DNA of 64,000 nt from Isoetes taiwanensis (GCA_021234155.1 JAJEKV010000008.1:23691931-23755930), one strand, 5' to 3'. Counted from the stretch's first letter, positions 25,701-38,969 are shown. The notes: generated by a model not told the origin, from the sequence alone. Translations and numbers: made by a program.

Positions 25701-28700
25701 CGAGGAGTTTGGGGATCTCAGATTTGGGCTAGGAGCGGCGTGGCATTGCCACGTACCCGGCGTCCCCTACTCATATCACGATTTTCACCGTATACAAGGA
25801 ATTTAAACCGCTGCGACAATAGGGGCCCTCCGTATCAACACGGCGTGAGGACCGATGGGAAGAATGAAGAGGTCGCCTGAATCTCCTGCGGGGCCTACAA
25901 ACTGCGGGCGTAAGCATGTCGATGGTACGCGTAACGTCGCGCGGACATCAGGATGGTCCTCCACATCTGCATAGACAAAGATCAGCATCACGGCGGAGTC
26001 CCCACCCAAGGCTGGGGATTTTGAGGGATGGGCCCGACAAACGGGTTATCCGGAGATTCCATTGGAGAATTCGCTGGCAATGGATTTGGGCGCCAGGAGC
26101 ACTGGTTAGGACGCTCCGCCATCAAAGCCTGTGCGGGATGGGGCTGAAAAAGTGTTTGGGACTGGCCCCGGCTGGCGGTTGCGCGGACGAGGTGCTTCGC
26201 GGTTTACATCTCCCGGTGATCCGTCTGGGTAGGATCCTCCCTCCAGTCTACATCGCGACTCAAGGTGACTAGAGAGCCGTTGCCCTTATTATTTGGGTGG
26301 GCCCAGGAGTGGAGCCCATGCCAGGTGGCAAGCCATTACCCTAGTCACAATGATCCCGAGCACTAACACACCATAGGGGACCCGTTCCAGAACAACACAG
26401 GCCTCGCTGCCAGCGGTCACGGCCCTTCACCCCTAGCAGTGTGGTTCTTGTACCACGATCCGAATCATGAGTATTGCTAGAGAGGCTAATCTAGAATACC
26501 AGCTTTAGGTCTCTACCCCCTTTGACCGGGGACTGCCAGGGCCACAGCCATAACGCCACGTAAGGAAATTTAGAGCCTCAATCTATATCGCAGGTTAGGT
26601 TCTTTGGTGCAGTTCTGAGAGATCTAGAGGCGTTTAATGGGCAAACCACGGATTCAATGACTAAAAAGATGGGTTTGGCTGTGATTGCCTAAATCTTATG
26701 ATGCGCAGGTTCTTCCTCCGCGGCAGGATTGCAGGACATCTAACGAATATTTCGAATCAAGGAAACCATTGACATATTTATAGACAATTGGGAGGGCGTT
26801 TAGAAGGCCATGAGCTCTCGTCTCAGAAAGGCTCTGGGCAGATTTAGGGTTTCCCTCCTAAATGGGGATGGCAGGGTTTTATTCGCTGAAATAGGATAAA
26901 GACTGAGATAGACACTTGCATTTTAATGGCTAGGTAGCAAAATGTGCCCACATGGAAAGGTGTGCCCACATTAATGTGCATATTGGTAAATGTGCATTAA
27001 GGTACTTCCCGGTATGACACAGCCAGCATAAAAGTGTCCAATGGGAAAATGTACTGAATGCGTGGACTGGGCCATGCACATTAATCATCTTACCTCATTA
27101 CCGTTGCCCCCTAAAGGGCTACCGGCTACTCGCGGTAGGCTGATTAGTCGAATAAGCGTCTGTATTAATGAGGGCGATCTGATTATCGTCACAGGACCGA
27201 CATCATCTTGGGATCCATATAGATTCATTGCGCTCTGTGGCATGGAATTGCACACCATCTAAAGTTGAACGGGGATGCGTTAATGGAGCGGCAGGTTTGT
27301 AATCTTTGCCGAAGTTGGGCTGTAGTCATCATTGAGCCGTCCGGCTATGATGACGACCGGACGCCGCCACTGGCTGGTCGGCTGGCGTATAGCGCTGGAA
27401 TGTGGGCGACACCGATCACGGATCTTTGGGATCATATCTCCAGCGCAGATTCAGATCGCCCGTCGAACAATTCCTCGGGCACTTTCGCGATATGTATACA
27501 TATTTATTTTCCCCTCAAACAGTAGATGCTTTTGTCTGGTTTGTGACATTTTCTTGTCGGACACCCGAAACCCGGCCAGGGGTTTTGCCAGACGATGAAC
27601 GTTTGCTGCGCACTCCTTTTGGGATGCCCATAAAGATTCGATTAATGCGTGGCGTAAAAATAGCGGCTGCTGACCGCACTTCGGCCTGCGAGACATGAGT
27701 GCCGAGCTTCTTGTGAAGGTGGATTTCAAACAAAGAAATTTGGAGGAGGTGGAAGGGGAGAGGAAAGAGATGAATTTAGTTTAACAACTAAAGAAGATCA
27801 ATGGTGTATGGGATCCAATATTCAGAAAGAACACAATAGAACATTAATGTACTAAAGGCAGCCTCCAGCCGAAAGAGGGTTTCGAGGAAAAACCACGGCG
27901 ATGAAAATAAACGTGAGAATACCATATAGAGTACTTATCCAATGTGGTGATGGCGGATAAAATAGCCCATTAGTTAGAACCAGCATCGTGTACCTAATGA
28001 GACCGATCGCAAAGCTTTTGCTTGTTTAATTTTTGACGCTGAACTGTTTTAATGTATTTAAGCGTACGCCATACGCCAATCAATATCGAAGACGGTACGC
28101 TTATGCGCTTTATAACGACCGTGATATGGTTGGATAGGTGCGGTTTAGATTGATAATCTTCGGACGCCAAAAGGCCGCCAGAGCCTAATTACGGCTGGCT
28201 AAAGTCCTGGCGATAGATCCGCGTTGTGATGATTCACATTGAATATAAATACCGGGCACCCCGTAGAGTTCATAATAAACGGTGCCATTATGAATATTTG
28301 TTTACTCCCGAATATTAAGATAACTTTGGACTGAAGGGTATGCCTTTGCGTCTCGACTGTTGTTGAGTACAAACAAGACACAACACTTCCACAGGGTTGC
28401 TCCATATAGGATATAAATGCGGTTCGGGCCTGCCACAGATCTTGCTATTGTCTTCTTTACATGCGGGCGATCGGAGTTAAGGTAGTCTGTTTAAAATATA
28501 TCAACATGGGATTAATATTTGACACTATAAAGTTCGGCCGGGGCTGGATCAGCCCATATTCTCTCAATTGCGGACTCACGTACTAGTTCGTGCTCCTAAA
28601 TGCATTTACGGCCAATTACGCTCATTGAGCGCTGCGTTTTAGCCCAATCTTTCATTGTCGCGCATGGGATGTGGAAGAGCATTGCTTTCGCCCTAGAAAA

Positions 28701-28779
28701 CTGTGTCAGACTCTTTAACGTAACCTCTAATAACAAAGCATATGGATTGATAGAGTGCTTCTACTTCAAAAGGTATCAA
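22716..28779. other. Region without recognisable gene
   Basis: Six kilobases of single-copy sequence in this window, with base composition shifting to higher GC. Reading frames are short. A minus-strand stretch at 22974-23589 (peptides such as YYPDESFPKTLRSGPHRFQQ and EHLRLYRIKDQVVPLEW) looks protein-like but matches no family I know. Error-like CG-rich changes as in copy A intergenic DNA are likely here too, which would hide coding regions. Confidence 0.4.
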
Positions 28780-29060
28780 CACCGTTTTCCAACATGATAG
28801 CATAAGTGTTTGCTTCTTCAAACCTAACTCCCTCTCTTAAGAAAAGCTTCAAGATGTTTTTCCTCCATTGTTTTGTAGAAAGATCGGACCCCCAAATTGG
28901 AGCACCATAGAGGCACTTTGATTTGCTGGCGTCTAGGCAGAATCTTTTTTAAGCCCAATAAGCCTGCTTTATGACATCTAGATAGCATTGAATACAAAGC
29001 CTTCCCACCAAGTTCTTCTCTTAATGCACTCTTTCAAAATATTTGAAAGGACTTTTACGC
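28780..29060 (-). pseudogene. LINE reverse transcriptase fragment
   Basis: The minus strand reads CLYGAPIWGSDLSTKQWRKN near 28863-28925, the xLYGxxxWG signature that follows the catalytic core of LINE reverse transcriptases. It is preceded by ALYSMLSRCHKAGLLGLKK. Frames shift between the two. The rest of the enzyme is not visible around it, so this is a remnant, from a LINE different from the one at 30.7-35.4 kb. Confidence 0.5.
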
Positions 29061-29399
29061 CTAGAAGAGCAAAGAACTAGAACCTTTTTTTTTTGGCTAA
29101 ATTGACTGCATACCAAATGGGTGATTTGAATACTAAAAGAAATGAGCATGTTAGTAAAGATAACATAAAAGGAAGAAGAGTATTCTTTAGATTCATTAAT
29201 TTTCACAGGATGATGTGAAAAATAATAGTTGCCGGCTAACACCGAGCAAGTGCTTCCGTTCACGGATGTCTTTCACTTTGTCTCCTCTAGAGTCATTTTC
29301 TTGTCCACTTTGTCGGTGGGGTGATATTATTTCCCATCTAGAAGCATTATAATAGTTGCTACCGTGGCTATGATTAACATGGATCAAGGGAAAATTGCA

Positions 29400-30310
29400 A
29401 AACCTTATCATCGATTTTTATATGCAAACTAAATTTTCCAAATGAGTTCCCATGTAGTTTGATTCCTTTAGAGAACTTGTTATTCTTTGTCAAAAATAAT
29501 TTCCTAGTTGAGCAAGCCATCTGAAAAATGCAACCCCACCATCAATAGAGGCACATGCAAAATACACTATTCACTTAGTATTCGATTTGGTACAATTAAT
29601 TTTACATTAGGCATGTTGTCAATGAAATAACTATTCTCGAATAAGGCTGCGTAGAAAAGAAATACAAAAGCTCCTAGCTAGGCTTTTCATTCATCTCATG
29701 ATTTTCTACAATGGTATAGAGTGGGTGGCTGCACGCGCCGCCCAAGCTATACAAAAATGAAAAACATCGGAAATATCCGATTTATAACACTAGACCCCAA
29801 ATAAAATGTTTGTTAGAGATGTTGGCTAGTGTACGTCGAGGCACAGGTCGGGATTAAAAACCCAGCCCTTTTGGGAACCCTAGCGATAAGATCTCGGCAA
29901 GGGGTTTAGCCAGCATAAGGGTACCAAAGCGTTTCAAAAATAAGCCAATGCTCCTGGAGAATACCAAAGTCGAGGCATCACCCACGGACGCATGTCACCA
30001 AAAAAAACCAATAGAAAAAAATCTCAAAAAAAGCGAGGGGACTAGTCATGCATGCCACACAACGAAAAACAACATTTACAATAATATACACATTAAAGGG
30101 ATGGTGGTTGGGAGTCAAAGGGAGTTCTTGGAGGGAGGAGAAAATGCCGATGAGGAAGTGGATGAAGAATGCGCAGAAATGGTGATCCCTAAGCAGACGA
30201 GGCCGGAAAATGCATACAATGCATGCATGCATGCATGCATGCATGGGGAGATCCATGTTAAGCCCATTGAGAATACCAATCCAATGGCTGCAGATTGATG
30301 GTATTATCAA
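29400..30310. repeat. Diverged relative of the left-flank repeats
   Basis: 29588-29640 resembles 7008-7060 of the 0.8-kb repeat array (ATTAGG(C/T)(A/G)TGTT(A/G)TCAATGA motif). 30130-30310 resembles the junction segment at 1218-1400. The order is reversed relative to copies A and B, and the divergence is much greater. A (TGCA)n run lies at about 30211-30245. Confidence 0.5.
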
Positions 30311-30699
30311 ATAGGGCTTCCTTTCGATATGAGAAAAAAGCTCCCAACAAAAGAGAACTTCCTTATCAAAGCAGGAGTTGAGATCGAAGGTTGAAGGATA
30401 TTAAAAAAGGGACAAGATCGAGGAGAAAGAACATGTCACAACATGGAAAAAGATGCCAAACTATCAAACTAAATAGGAAGGAAGGAAGGAAGGTTCTTTT
30501 TTATCGTCGCGGAGGCAATCGGTCTATGGGACCCAAATTACAGTGCGGCAAGCCCATTGCTACCGGATTAAAAACCCCCTTACGAGGGAAAAAGCATGAC
30601 AACAAACCTTTGGCGGTACATATAAATATATATACATATGAATTCCGGCACCTCGGGGGTAGGCATGTGTGGGCGAGGTGAGTCCGCACATCAAAACCT

Positions 30700-33600
30700 A
30701 CGGAGGTAGGAGCCAAGGGATCGGCCCGGTGGCGTCTTGAGTAGCTTCGTCTTGCGGTGTAGCGGAACCGTCGCACCAAAGAGGCGTGTGAGCCGAATCG
30801 ACTATAGGACAGCTCACGGGGAAGGCATGGCTTTCATCCTCAACAACCCCGGTATAGCTTAGACAAAGCATGTCACGGGCGGCTCGCAATCAGAGCCCGT
30901 CTCAAGCCCGAAGAAGATGATGGGCCCTGTTGAATGGGAATGGCGATGATCTGGCAGCTTCTTCATGGGCATTGGAAAGCGGTAGAATTTTGTGGGCCTC
31001 GAACCCGAGGGGTGGGGTTTATGTGTTGTTTGTAGTGTGCCATCTTTACATGTTCCGAGCATTTGTGGTCCCAAAGCTTCCCAGGGAAACAAGAGTCCAA
31101 GTACCCCTCGGCCTATCGTAGGCATCTGTATTGCACACAGGCCCACCTATGTGCCCTCACGTTCGGTGGCGCCCGTAAATGGACTCTCTTGTCCTTCCAA
31201 CAAGCCACGAGTCGTTCGCGGGCTCATACATACATGTCGTAAGCCAAGTCACGGGGGCGGCGTCGCCTATCGCGGCCACCTGCGAAAATAAACAATGTAT
31301 GTGTCTGCTCGAGGGCGCATCTTTGCGGGCATGAATCTTTTCTCTCGCAGCAACAGATGCGATATAGGCGAGGGCTTGACCCCAGAATTGCTGGCAAAAA
31401 ATGCCTTTGAGAACCTGCTCCAAGTCGTTCCAGTGGCTAAACACCACTAGACCCCACACCTCGACCCCCTGGAAAAGAGCTGGCTCCACGGTCCCGGGAA
31501 CAAATGTATTTGGTGGCCCCGATCATCTGACTCACTGCCACAATGACTATTGTTTTGCATTCGTTACGCCAGCCTTCAACTTTGTGGTCACAGATGGTCA
31601 ATGGATGCATCCCAATACATTGAGGGCGGAAATTCCACCCCGGTACCTTAGGCCGGATGTGACCTCTACCATACACTTTGATAAGTGAGTCTTGGGAGGT
31701 CTTTGGATGATGATGAGGAGGATATGGGACCACCTTAGTCTTGGCGGTTGGCGCATGTCCGTCGCTTTGGCGAGAATGTGTCAGGCATCTAAGGTGTACT
31801 GTATGCCTACAGTGTATGGGCCAAGGGGTCCACATCATCACAGCATAGATGGTGTCGGATGACTTTGGTGTAAGAAACATCTGAGTCCCACCCATTGGCG
31901 GCAACCCGGGCTTCAAGCCCCGGTCAATGTATCCAAAAGAGTATGGGTGAGAGAGGACAATCTTGCCTAACTCAATCTTTGGTGGCAAATGGCTGTCCTT
32001 AGGTTGCATGCGGCACAATGCGGCTCTCGTACGGTCACGTACTGCTGCGTTCTGAGATCCGCGAGGGGAGATGGATGGTTGCAATCTGCCCACAACTTTT
32101 CGAGGTACCCGTTGCCGAAAGCTTTCATAAAGTCCACAAAAGCGGCGATCTGAGGAGTCCTCCCGGCCAGTTCTGCTGTCCTCGACCCGAGGGCCACGAG
32201 TGTGAAGATGTGATTAATTGTCGAATGTGGGGGGTTGCACGGGTAAGTGCCATGATCTCTGCTGCCTCCGCCCGGTGGTTACACCAGCTGTTGAGAATGC
32301 CCATGCTTGACTGGCAAACAGCGAAGTACGACCATGATGGATTCATTGGTGGGTACGGGCAGTGTGGGTCCCACACGCCTTGTAGATCGAACAACCACGC
32401 CTATGGTTATGGTAAGGAAAACCCTCTTGCAGGCATACTGTTGAGCAGTCACGGCAAGGACGGGGCACCGTAGAACATCACCGCCCACTTAAGCGACTCA
32501 GCCTACTTGGTAAGATCTAAGTCTGTTGCTTTCCCGTGTGACTGCTGACCCTCTTAGGCATCTATTACGTGATCACGGTGATTGGGCCATATTCTTGTAG
32601 AACTTTTGTCATTACAATTTCGAGGATCATAAAGGCTGTTGTAGGTCTTTGCTCCCATTGCTCGCGTGATGTGCCTCGTGGTAGTCTTTGGCCTTTGGGT
32701 ACCTGCGCCCGAGAGAAAGTTCTCGGTGGGTGTCTAGTAGGTAGAACATTTCTCGCCCGGTGCCTTGCGGGTACCTTGCCTTTGTTTCCTTGAGGAAGGC
32801 GGTAATGGCTGGTGGCTGGCTTTCGGCGTGTCGATCCCACGACTGGGGCCAGTCGCGGCGTTTCGCGTTGCTTACATTCGGCATCAAACCATACATTCGC
32901 GGAAGGTTGTGGCCTCGATCTGGCGTGGGGAGGTCTCCCAAGCGGTTGTTTGCCCTATTCACGAGGCTTCGGCCAGTTAATGGAATTTTGCTGCTCCAAG
33001 TGGGCGCGCCCGGAAGCATGGGGAGGCCTGCCCGGTATGTCAGTAACCCTCCACACAACTCATAATCAAAAGCGCAGCGAGGTCGGCAAGGTGCTGCCGA
33101 AGCGTAGCGGCTAGCTTGAGCCGGCCTCACATAGAGGAGTGGGAGGAGTGATGCACGAGAGGTGACCTCCACCGTCCAGGAAGCTAATGGTGCCGCGTGA
33201 AGATATATGGTGACAAGATGCACATCACGATAGAGCCACTATGACATAATCCACGACACTAGTTCCGCCCGTGATTGTCTGTCACACCCAAAGTGTACCA
33301 GAGTGGGAAGAGGGCCATTGTGATAGGCCATTGCATATAAGCGGGTCAAAGATACCACACATCGAGGAGCAATTGTCTGCGCGAGCGGGTGATTTGTTGT
33401 CATTTGAGTGCCATGGGCAAGTTGCCTCTGCGGGGGCGCAAGCTGCGACCGCGTCATCGCGAGGAGGTCCGGTACGTGGCACAATTTCCACCCTGTAAGC
33501 GCGTTGAAGTCTCAAGGAGCATGACTCTGCCCATCCGCTTGTCTTTGTGTATGTCATCATATAGATCGACATACGGGTCCATCATCCCACCTCGGGTGGG

Positions 33601-34000
33601 CTGTGATAGAAAGGACTCTGCATGGGGAAAGTAGCAAGCAACTAGGAAGAAGATACTCGCCTCCGGGGGGGTGGTGCACTTTTCGGACCCATTAAATTGG
33701 CGGTTATGTCACATTGGTCTTGTGGAGGGAAACCAAATGTGTCAAGGCTACCGGTAGTAGCGAGGCAACCCCACAGTGCCCGTCTCCTGTACAACCATTG
33801 AACAGAAAATCACGGTACCACAGCGGTCAGGCGGCGCTGTGGCCTAGGTGTTCCCATGTCTCACATATGAAGATGAGGTCCATGTCCACGGCCTCTTGAA
33901 TTGAGGCTTCTCGCCATACGCCGCGGGAAACCCGGCAGTTCGGACCACCACCGGAGGCACAATTCCCTATTGGCGTCGGATGCTTGTGTAGTGTATGTCA
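30700..34000 (-). pseudogene. LINE ORF2: endonuclease, reverse transcriptase, C-terminal motif
   Basis: Motifs appear in the right order on the minus strand across several frames. Endonuclease: MDLIFICETW (about 33845-33890), a GDFNALTG-type motif lacking one base (33491-33519), and SVVDYVI (33238-33266). Linker: NVWFDAECKQ (32870-32900). Reverse transcriptase: AAFVDFMKAF motif A (32117-32150), a YADDV motif C carrying one extra base (31827-31850), AKTKVV (about 31728-31752) and VEPALFQGVEVWG (31450-31490). C-terminus: GVVEDESHAF...CP (about 30820-30850). ORF2 nicks the target and reverse-transcribes the element. No frame is open end to end; some breaks are single-base changes at CTG/CAG, so decay and sequencing error cannot be told apart. 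It lies downstream of the ORF1 at 34350-35414. Confidence 0.75.
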
Positions 34001-34349
34001 CGGAAGGACGGCCGGCCGGGGAGGCGGGCGGGATTCGCGAGGCGGAACTTGAGACGGCCCGAGCGAGGCGGCGAGGCGAGCATTTGGGTACGGCGGGGAG
34101 TCAGCCAGGAGTTGTAGGGGCGGTGCGGGAGGAGTAGGAAGCGGGCTTGTGAGGAATTTAACATTTGGTGGCGGGGTCTGCAGTGCGGACATTTGGTCGG
34201 CAATGATCTGACCACGGCGAACTCCCACCTAACGGACCTCTGATACCGCTGAGTAAAGATCGGCTCACATACGAGGAATGTTCCGGTAACTTGCCTGTCG
34301 ATTATGGCCTCCGGGCGCATGTCGCCTTGTGAACACCTACGATTTCGTG

Positions 34350-35414
34350 GCTGGTATTTGGACCCCATAAGGCCAGTCGTAGCTTGAACGAGGAGTCTGG
34401 ACTGAGGAAGCGTCATAGCGGGGTCGTGGTATTAGCCTTGTATCTTCGAGGTGAGGATCTCTCCCAACTCTTCCGCGCCCAGACTACGGGTTGTGGCTCC
34501 ATCGCTCCCTCGCGGCTTCGGCGTCGGTGGGGAGACGACCTCTGTGGCGATGGCCCGGAAGCAGCGTGATGATGGTCGCGGCGGGAATTGCCGCGGTGTC
34601 GGTATTCCAGGTTGTTGACCGCATTGACCCGTTGGCGTCTTGCGGTTGTTGGGCTCGCTGATGCTGGTGTGTGTGTCATGTCGCTGCGGCTTACGTTTCA
34701 CGAGTGCGGGCTCGGCTCTTACCAAGGCTTGGTCTGTTTTGCCATCTCCCGCGTGCGGTCGCCATTGTTCATGCGCCTGCATGGAGGCCCTTGCCTTTGG
34801 GCAGCGCCAGTCGAAGCTCCTGCATTTCTCGGTCCGTGCAAATCCTTCTCAGAAGAAGCGCTCGGTCTTTTGATTAACTTCAAAGGCGGCCTACAACCTC
34901 TGTCTTGTTGCGGTAGCCTCCTCAACTTCTAATTGGGCGTGGCTGTGCTTGCTTTGGGTGCCATGGCATTGGCCTCATCGACCTCGATCTGCGGGGTGAG
35001 GCGTGATTGCAAAGTGTCCGGCGCTCTGCGGTCCATGTCTGTCTCGCGGCGTCCGGGGTATCCGCAGCGACACACGCATCTGCGAGCACGCGGTCTTCTT
35101 TGTCTCTCAAAGTGCACTAGCCCGGATCTTTGTCGTCCCTTTGGCGTGCTTGGGTCTCCAACTTAGTGATATTGTTTTGCTATCATCAAGCTATGCTGCG
35201 CAGCACACGGGATATTGCGGACTCCATCTCCGTCTCGGTAGGCAATCACGCGGGCCTTGTTGGCCTCAACCCCGGCTTGGATGCCGACCCAAGGTTACGC
35301 CAGCGGCTGGGGGGGCCTGTGTGGGGCTGGCGGCCAATTCCGTCATGTCGCGGTAGGGTTGTGTGGGTCTTGGCCGGGCCTCCTTCTTCATGGAGGATGT
35401 CCCTCCCTTGCCCA
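34350..35414 (-). pseudogene. LINE ORF1, copy B
   Basis: Counterpart of the coiled-coil ORF1 at 1-1092, with the MGKGGTSSMKK start at about 35414. The coiled coil and the EELGE segment are recognisable but the frame is broken many times. Where copy A has CAG or CTG this copy often has CGG or a deletion. It sits about 350 bp before the ORF2 endonuclease on the same strand, which gives the normal LINE order of ORF1 then ORF2. Confidence 0.6.
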
Positions 35415-36962
35415 TTACGTGCACTGCAGGGGCGCTTCCTTGGTGGCCCTTCACGGTTTCAGGCGGGGGGGCTCGGCGTGCGTGAGGAAGAAAATGCATG
35501 CATTCATAGGAGAGATGCATGCTCGCCCATTCGAGAATATCGATCTGATGGCTCGGATCGATGTCATTCTTCTTAACATATGTAGGCCATTGCTATAAAT
35601 TTTGTAAATCAAGTCCACATTGTTATGCAATGCATGCATTCATAGGAGAGATGCATGCTCGCCCATTCGAGAATATCGATCTGATGGCTTAGTAAAGACC
35701 ATTATGCACATATACCTAAAACAATGTGTATTAAACAATCATAGTATACCCCACAATGTGTATCCAAAATGAAGGAGTGCGATCCACGACTTAATTTTCT
35801 CACAAATGCCGAGGGTAATAATCCCACGGTCTCCCACGACTCTCTTGAAGGTGGCTTCCTCATGAATATGCCCAAACATTAATGATCAAAATCCTAAATG
35901 CTTTTGTTGAAATTAATCGTTTATCATATTAATATTACTTGTGTGGTGATGATTTATTGGATATTGTGACTATTGTGGCAATTGGGAGGGTCCAACAACA
36001 TGGGTTTATTTCAGATTTCTCGGCCTTCATGGTCGAATAGCCACTGCACCGAACAAGAAAACTAGTGAAGAAGCTGATAATATAGCATGGCCAAGCAACG
36101 TTGGAAGTATAGAATTAACTCTGTACCTACATCAATGTGCCATTTCCCAAATTGCACACAGGCTTTCATGTTATTACTTGGCATGCTCTTAAAATTGCAC
36201 CCCTATTCAATTTACAACCAGGGTTTGTTGATAAAGTAAGACTCCAAGTTAGTAGATGGTCAGTATCCATGAGTCATGAATATGGAATGCCAAATTGTAG
36301 ATAGCATTTGCAAGGGGCGCCGACATTCATTTTGAAAACTATTCAATTTACAACCAGGGTTTGTTGATAAAGTAAGACTCCAAGTTAGTAGATGGTCAGT
36401 ATCCATGAGTCATGAATATGGAATGCCAAATTGTAGATAGCATTTGCAAGGGGCGCCGACATTCATTTTGAAAAGTTTGAAAAAAAAAAACCTCTTCTAT
36501 CAATAATCATAAGCCTTGCATCGGGGCAATTCATATAAATTTTGTAAATTAAGTCCGTCATTTGCATGCTCACATGAGAGGCAGTGTAAAGAAGCAAGGA
36601 AAAAAGCTTACAAGATAGCTATGCACTAGTAGAGACCATTGTATACTTGTGCCTAAAAACAATGCGTACCAATCGTTGTATATCTCAAAATGTGTACCCA
36701 AAATGAAGAGCGATCCCACAAAAATGGGTTCTCACGCATATCTTGAAGATACTAATTCTCTGACCTCCACGGCTCTGTTAGAGAGTGTCTTCCACATAAA
36801 TATGCTCAAACAACATATATAGGATCAAAATCCTAAAACATTTTGTTGGTATTAATCCTTTGTCATATTACTTGGGTGATGATGATTGAATGGATATCTA
36901 AATCACGACTGTTGTGGTAATTGGAGGGCCCAACAATATGGGTTTATTCTTGCATTCTCGGT

Positions 36963-37142
36963 CCTGTGGTAAGACGTTAAACTGCCATACCCAAGGTCCG
37001 GGTTCAACGCCTCGTTGTGAAAGTGACTATGCATTGTAAAGTTGGTGGGGAAGGACCCACTTCAAACCATGCTCTGATAACTAATCTCTGGCTTCCTGCG
37101 GATGTTAAAACCCATAAAAAAAGGGAGGGGGGAGGGGGGGTT
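36963..37142 (+). mobile_element. Candidate tRNA-derived SINE (copy B)
   Basis: Counterpart of the insert at 2640-2956, shorter because the slip in copy A is absent and part of the body is missing. The A-box-like TGGTAAGACG and B-box-like GGTTCAACGCC are kept, as is the A-rich end. Confidence 0.4.
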
Positions 37143-37216
37143 ATTCATGGTTGAATAGCTGCTGCACCTAACAAGAAAACTAACTTGAAAAGTTCTCAAG
37201 CATTGTGTCAAGAAGC

Positions 37217-37217
<1 letters not shown>

Positions 37218-37270
<53 letters not shown>

Positions 37271-37334
37271 TAACAATAACAATAACAATAACAATAACAA
37301 TAACAATAACAATAACAATAACAATAACAATAAC

Positions 37335-37430
<96 letters not shown>
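37218..37430. repeat. AAT / AACAAT compound microsatellite (copy B)
   Basis: A single AAT, AAC-AAT, AAT block series, against two in copy A. This suggests that the doubled pattern in copy A comes from the 136-bp slip. Confidence 0.95.
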
Positions 37431-38969
37431 CCTTCCTATGTAATTGAGTGTCTAGTTTCTGTTCTCCTTCATTTTGTTCCTTCAAAATTCTTAAAACATG
37501 GCACGTGTACTGTGTGCATTTATTACTTATATAAAGCATTTATTGCGGCCACTTAATACTGTGCATTCAATGATTATAAAACATTTATTGCGGTAACCTC
37601 GAATATTTCGTGACGTTGACGTGATTACAGTGTATCTTGGAGAAGAGCCATGGCTTTATTACTTATATAAAGCATTTATTGCGGCCACTTAATACTGTGC
37701 ATTCAATGATTATAAAACATTTATTGCGGTAACCTCGAATATTTCGTGACGTTGACGTGATTACAGTGTATCTTGGAGAAGAGCCATGGCGGCCGGAAGC
37801 TCGTTAAATTTGGAGCACGGGCTTCGCTAAGAAACAAACATTCGTTTTGCGGGCGGGGAGTAGATATAGCGGATATAACAAGAAACAAAGATACGCAAAA
37901 TGAGCCCGACTCTGGCGGTTTTGCCACACCTCACAGGTGGTCCGGTTCACCCAGGGTCACGGGAAGCAAGCTATGGAAGCACAAATAGAAGCACAAAGGG
38001 CAATGGATTACGGCATTTCTTTGGTTTATGCAATGTTTTTTCTTAGACGACACAAACCCTTGGTATGGCCGCTCCTCTGGCGTTAGTGCGATACAATAAA
38101 GGCGTTTTGTTGAAAAAATCTTGCTTTTTTTTGTGGAATCAAAACATGAGCGAGAACATGGCCCCGGAGATAAAATGTTCAAAAGTGTCTCACTCTTTTG
38201 AAAACAACGATATCTGCAAGGATATACAAAAATAGAGCAAAACAAAAAAAGGCTTACTGTCTGAAACGGCGATGTTTGGGCAGCTATGGCGATGGGCATG
38301 GAAATTTGGCGGGGAAGGAAAAATAGGGTTCTGATGATTTCATGGTCTCAGTGAAAGGTAAAGGATCGAAATGGCGGGGCGACCGGATCCGAAGAAGGAA
38401 TTCAGATGTATGAGGGGATCTTCAAAACTTGAGATCGAGGTTACTTCCTCGGGCACACGTTAACTACTAATGAATATTCTGGTAGGCAATAAATATTCTG
38501 GCACCACACACGCAACAGAAGGCGCACACTTGACTTGATTGTTCGCAGCCTACACTACTAGAATAAAAGGCATATTTGAACTGTAAAGATAAGATAAGAT
38601 CTGGCAACGGAAATGATTATAAAATAGAATAGAATAGAATAGAATAGTTTTTTAAAAAGGCACTTTTACGTAGTTGTGATTATTTCAAACACCATCTTAG
38701 GGTACTTTAGCTTATGGGTATTTTTAAGTATTATATTAAAAACTTTTATGGGCTTTTGCGGCAAACGACCTTCTCAAACTCACAATCCACAATCCAAAAA
38801 CAATCAAACTCCCAGACCTGTTATTAGCAATCAATGCTAGGACTAAACAAGGCCCCAGTTCTTGCGATTTAAGGGGTACCCTCGGGTCTTAGTCCAGATC
38901 AATCACTTTTTAATACAAGGAAAGCTCTGCAAGCTTTGAATGGCGGTGCTCTTATTCACACCTTATTTA
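37431..38969. other. Intergenic DNA without recognisable gene (copy B)
   Basis: Counterpart of 3342-4734. It has a slip at 37655 (from 37519) and about 150 bp (38138-38290) not present in copy A. No coding region is convincing. Confidence 0.5.

Noticed and set aside
31157-34416. Several long single frames (up to 218 residues) as separate hypothetical genes
   Set aside because: Reading across frames shows LINE ORF2 motifs in order, so these are pieces or shadow frames of one broken reading frame.
37185-37556. 123-residue poly-Asn frame and minus-strand poly-Tyr frame
   Set aside because: Same microsatellite in copy B.
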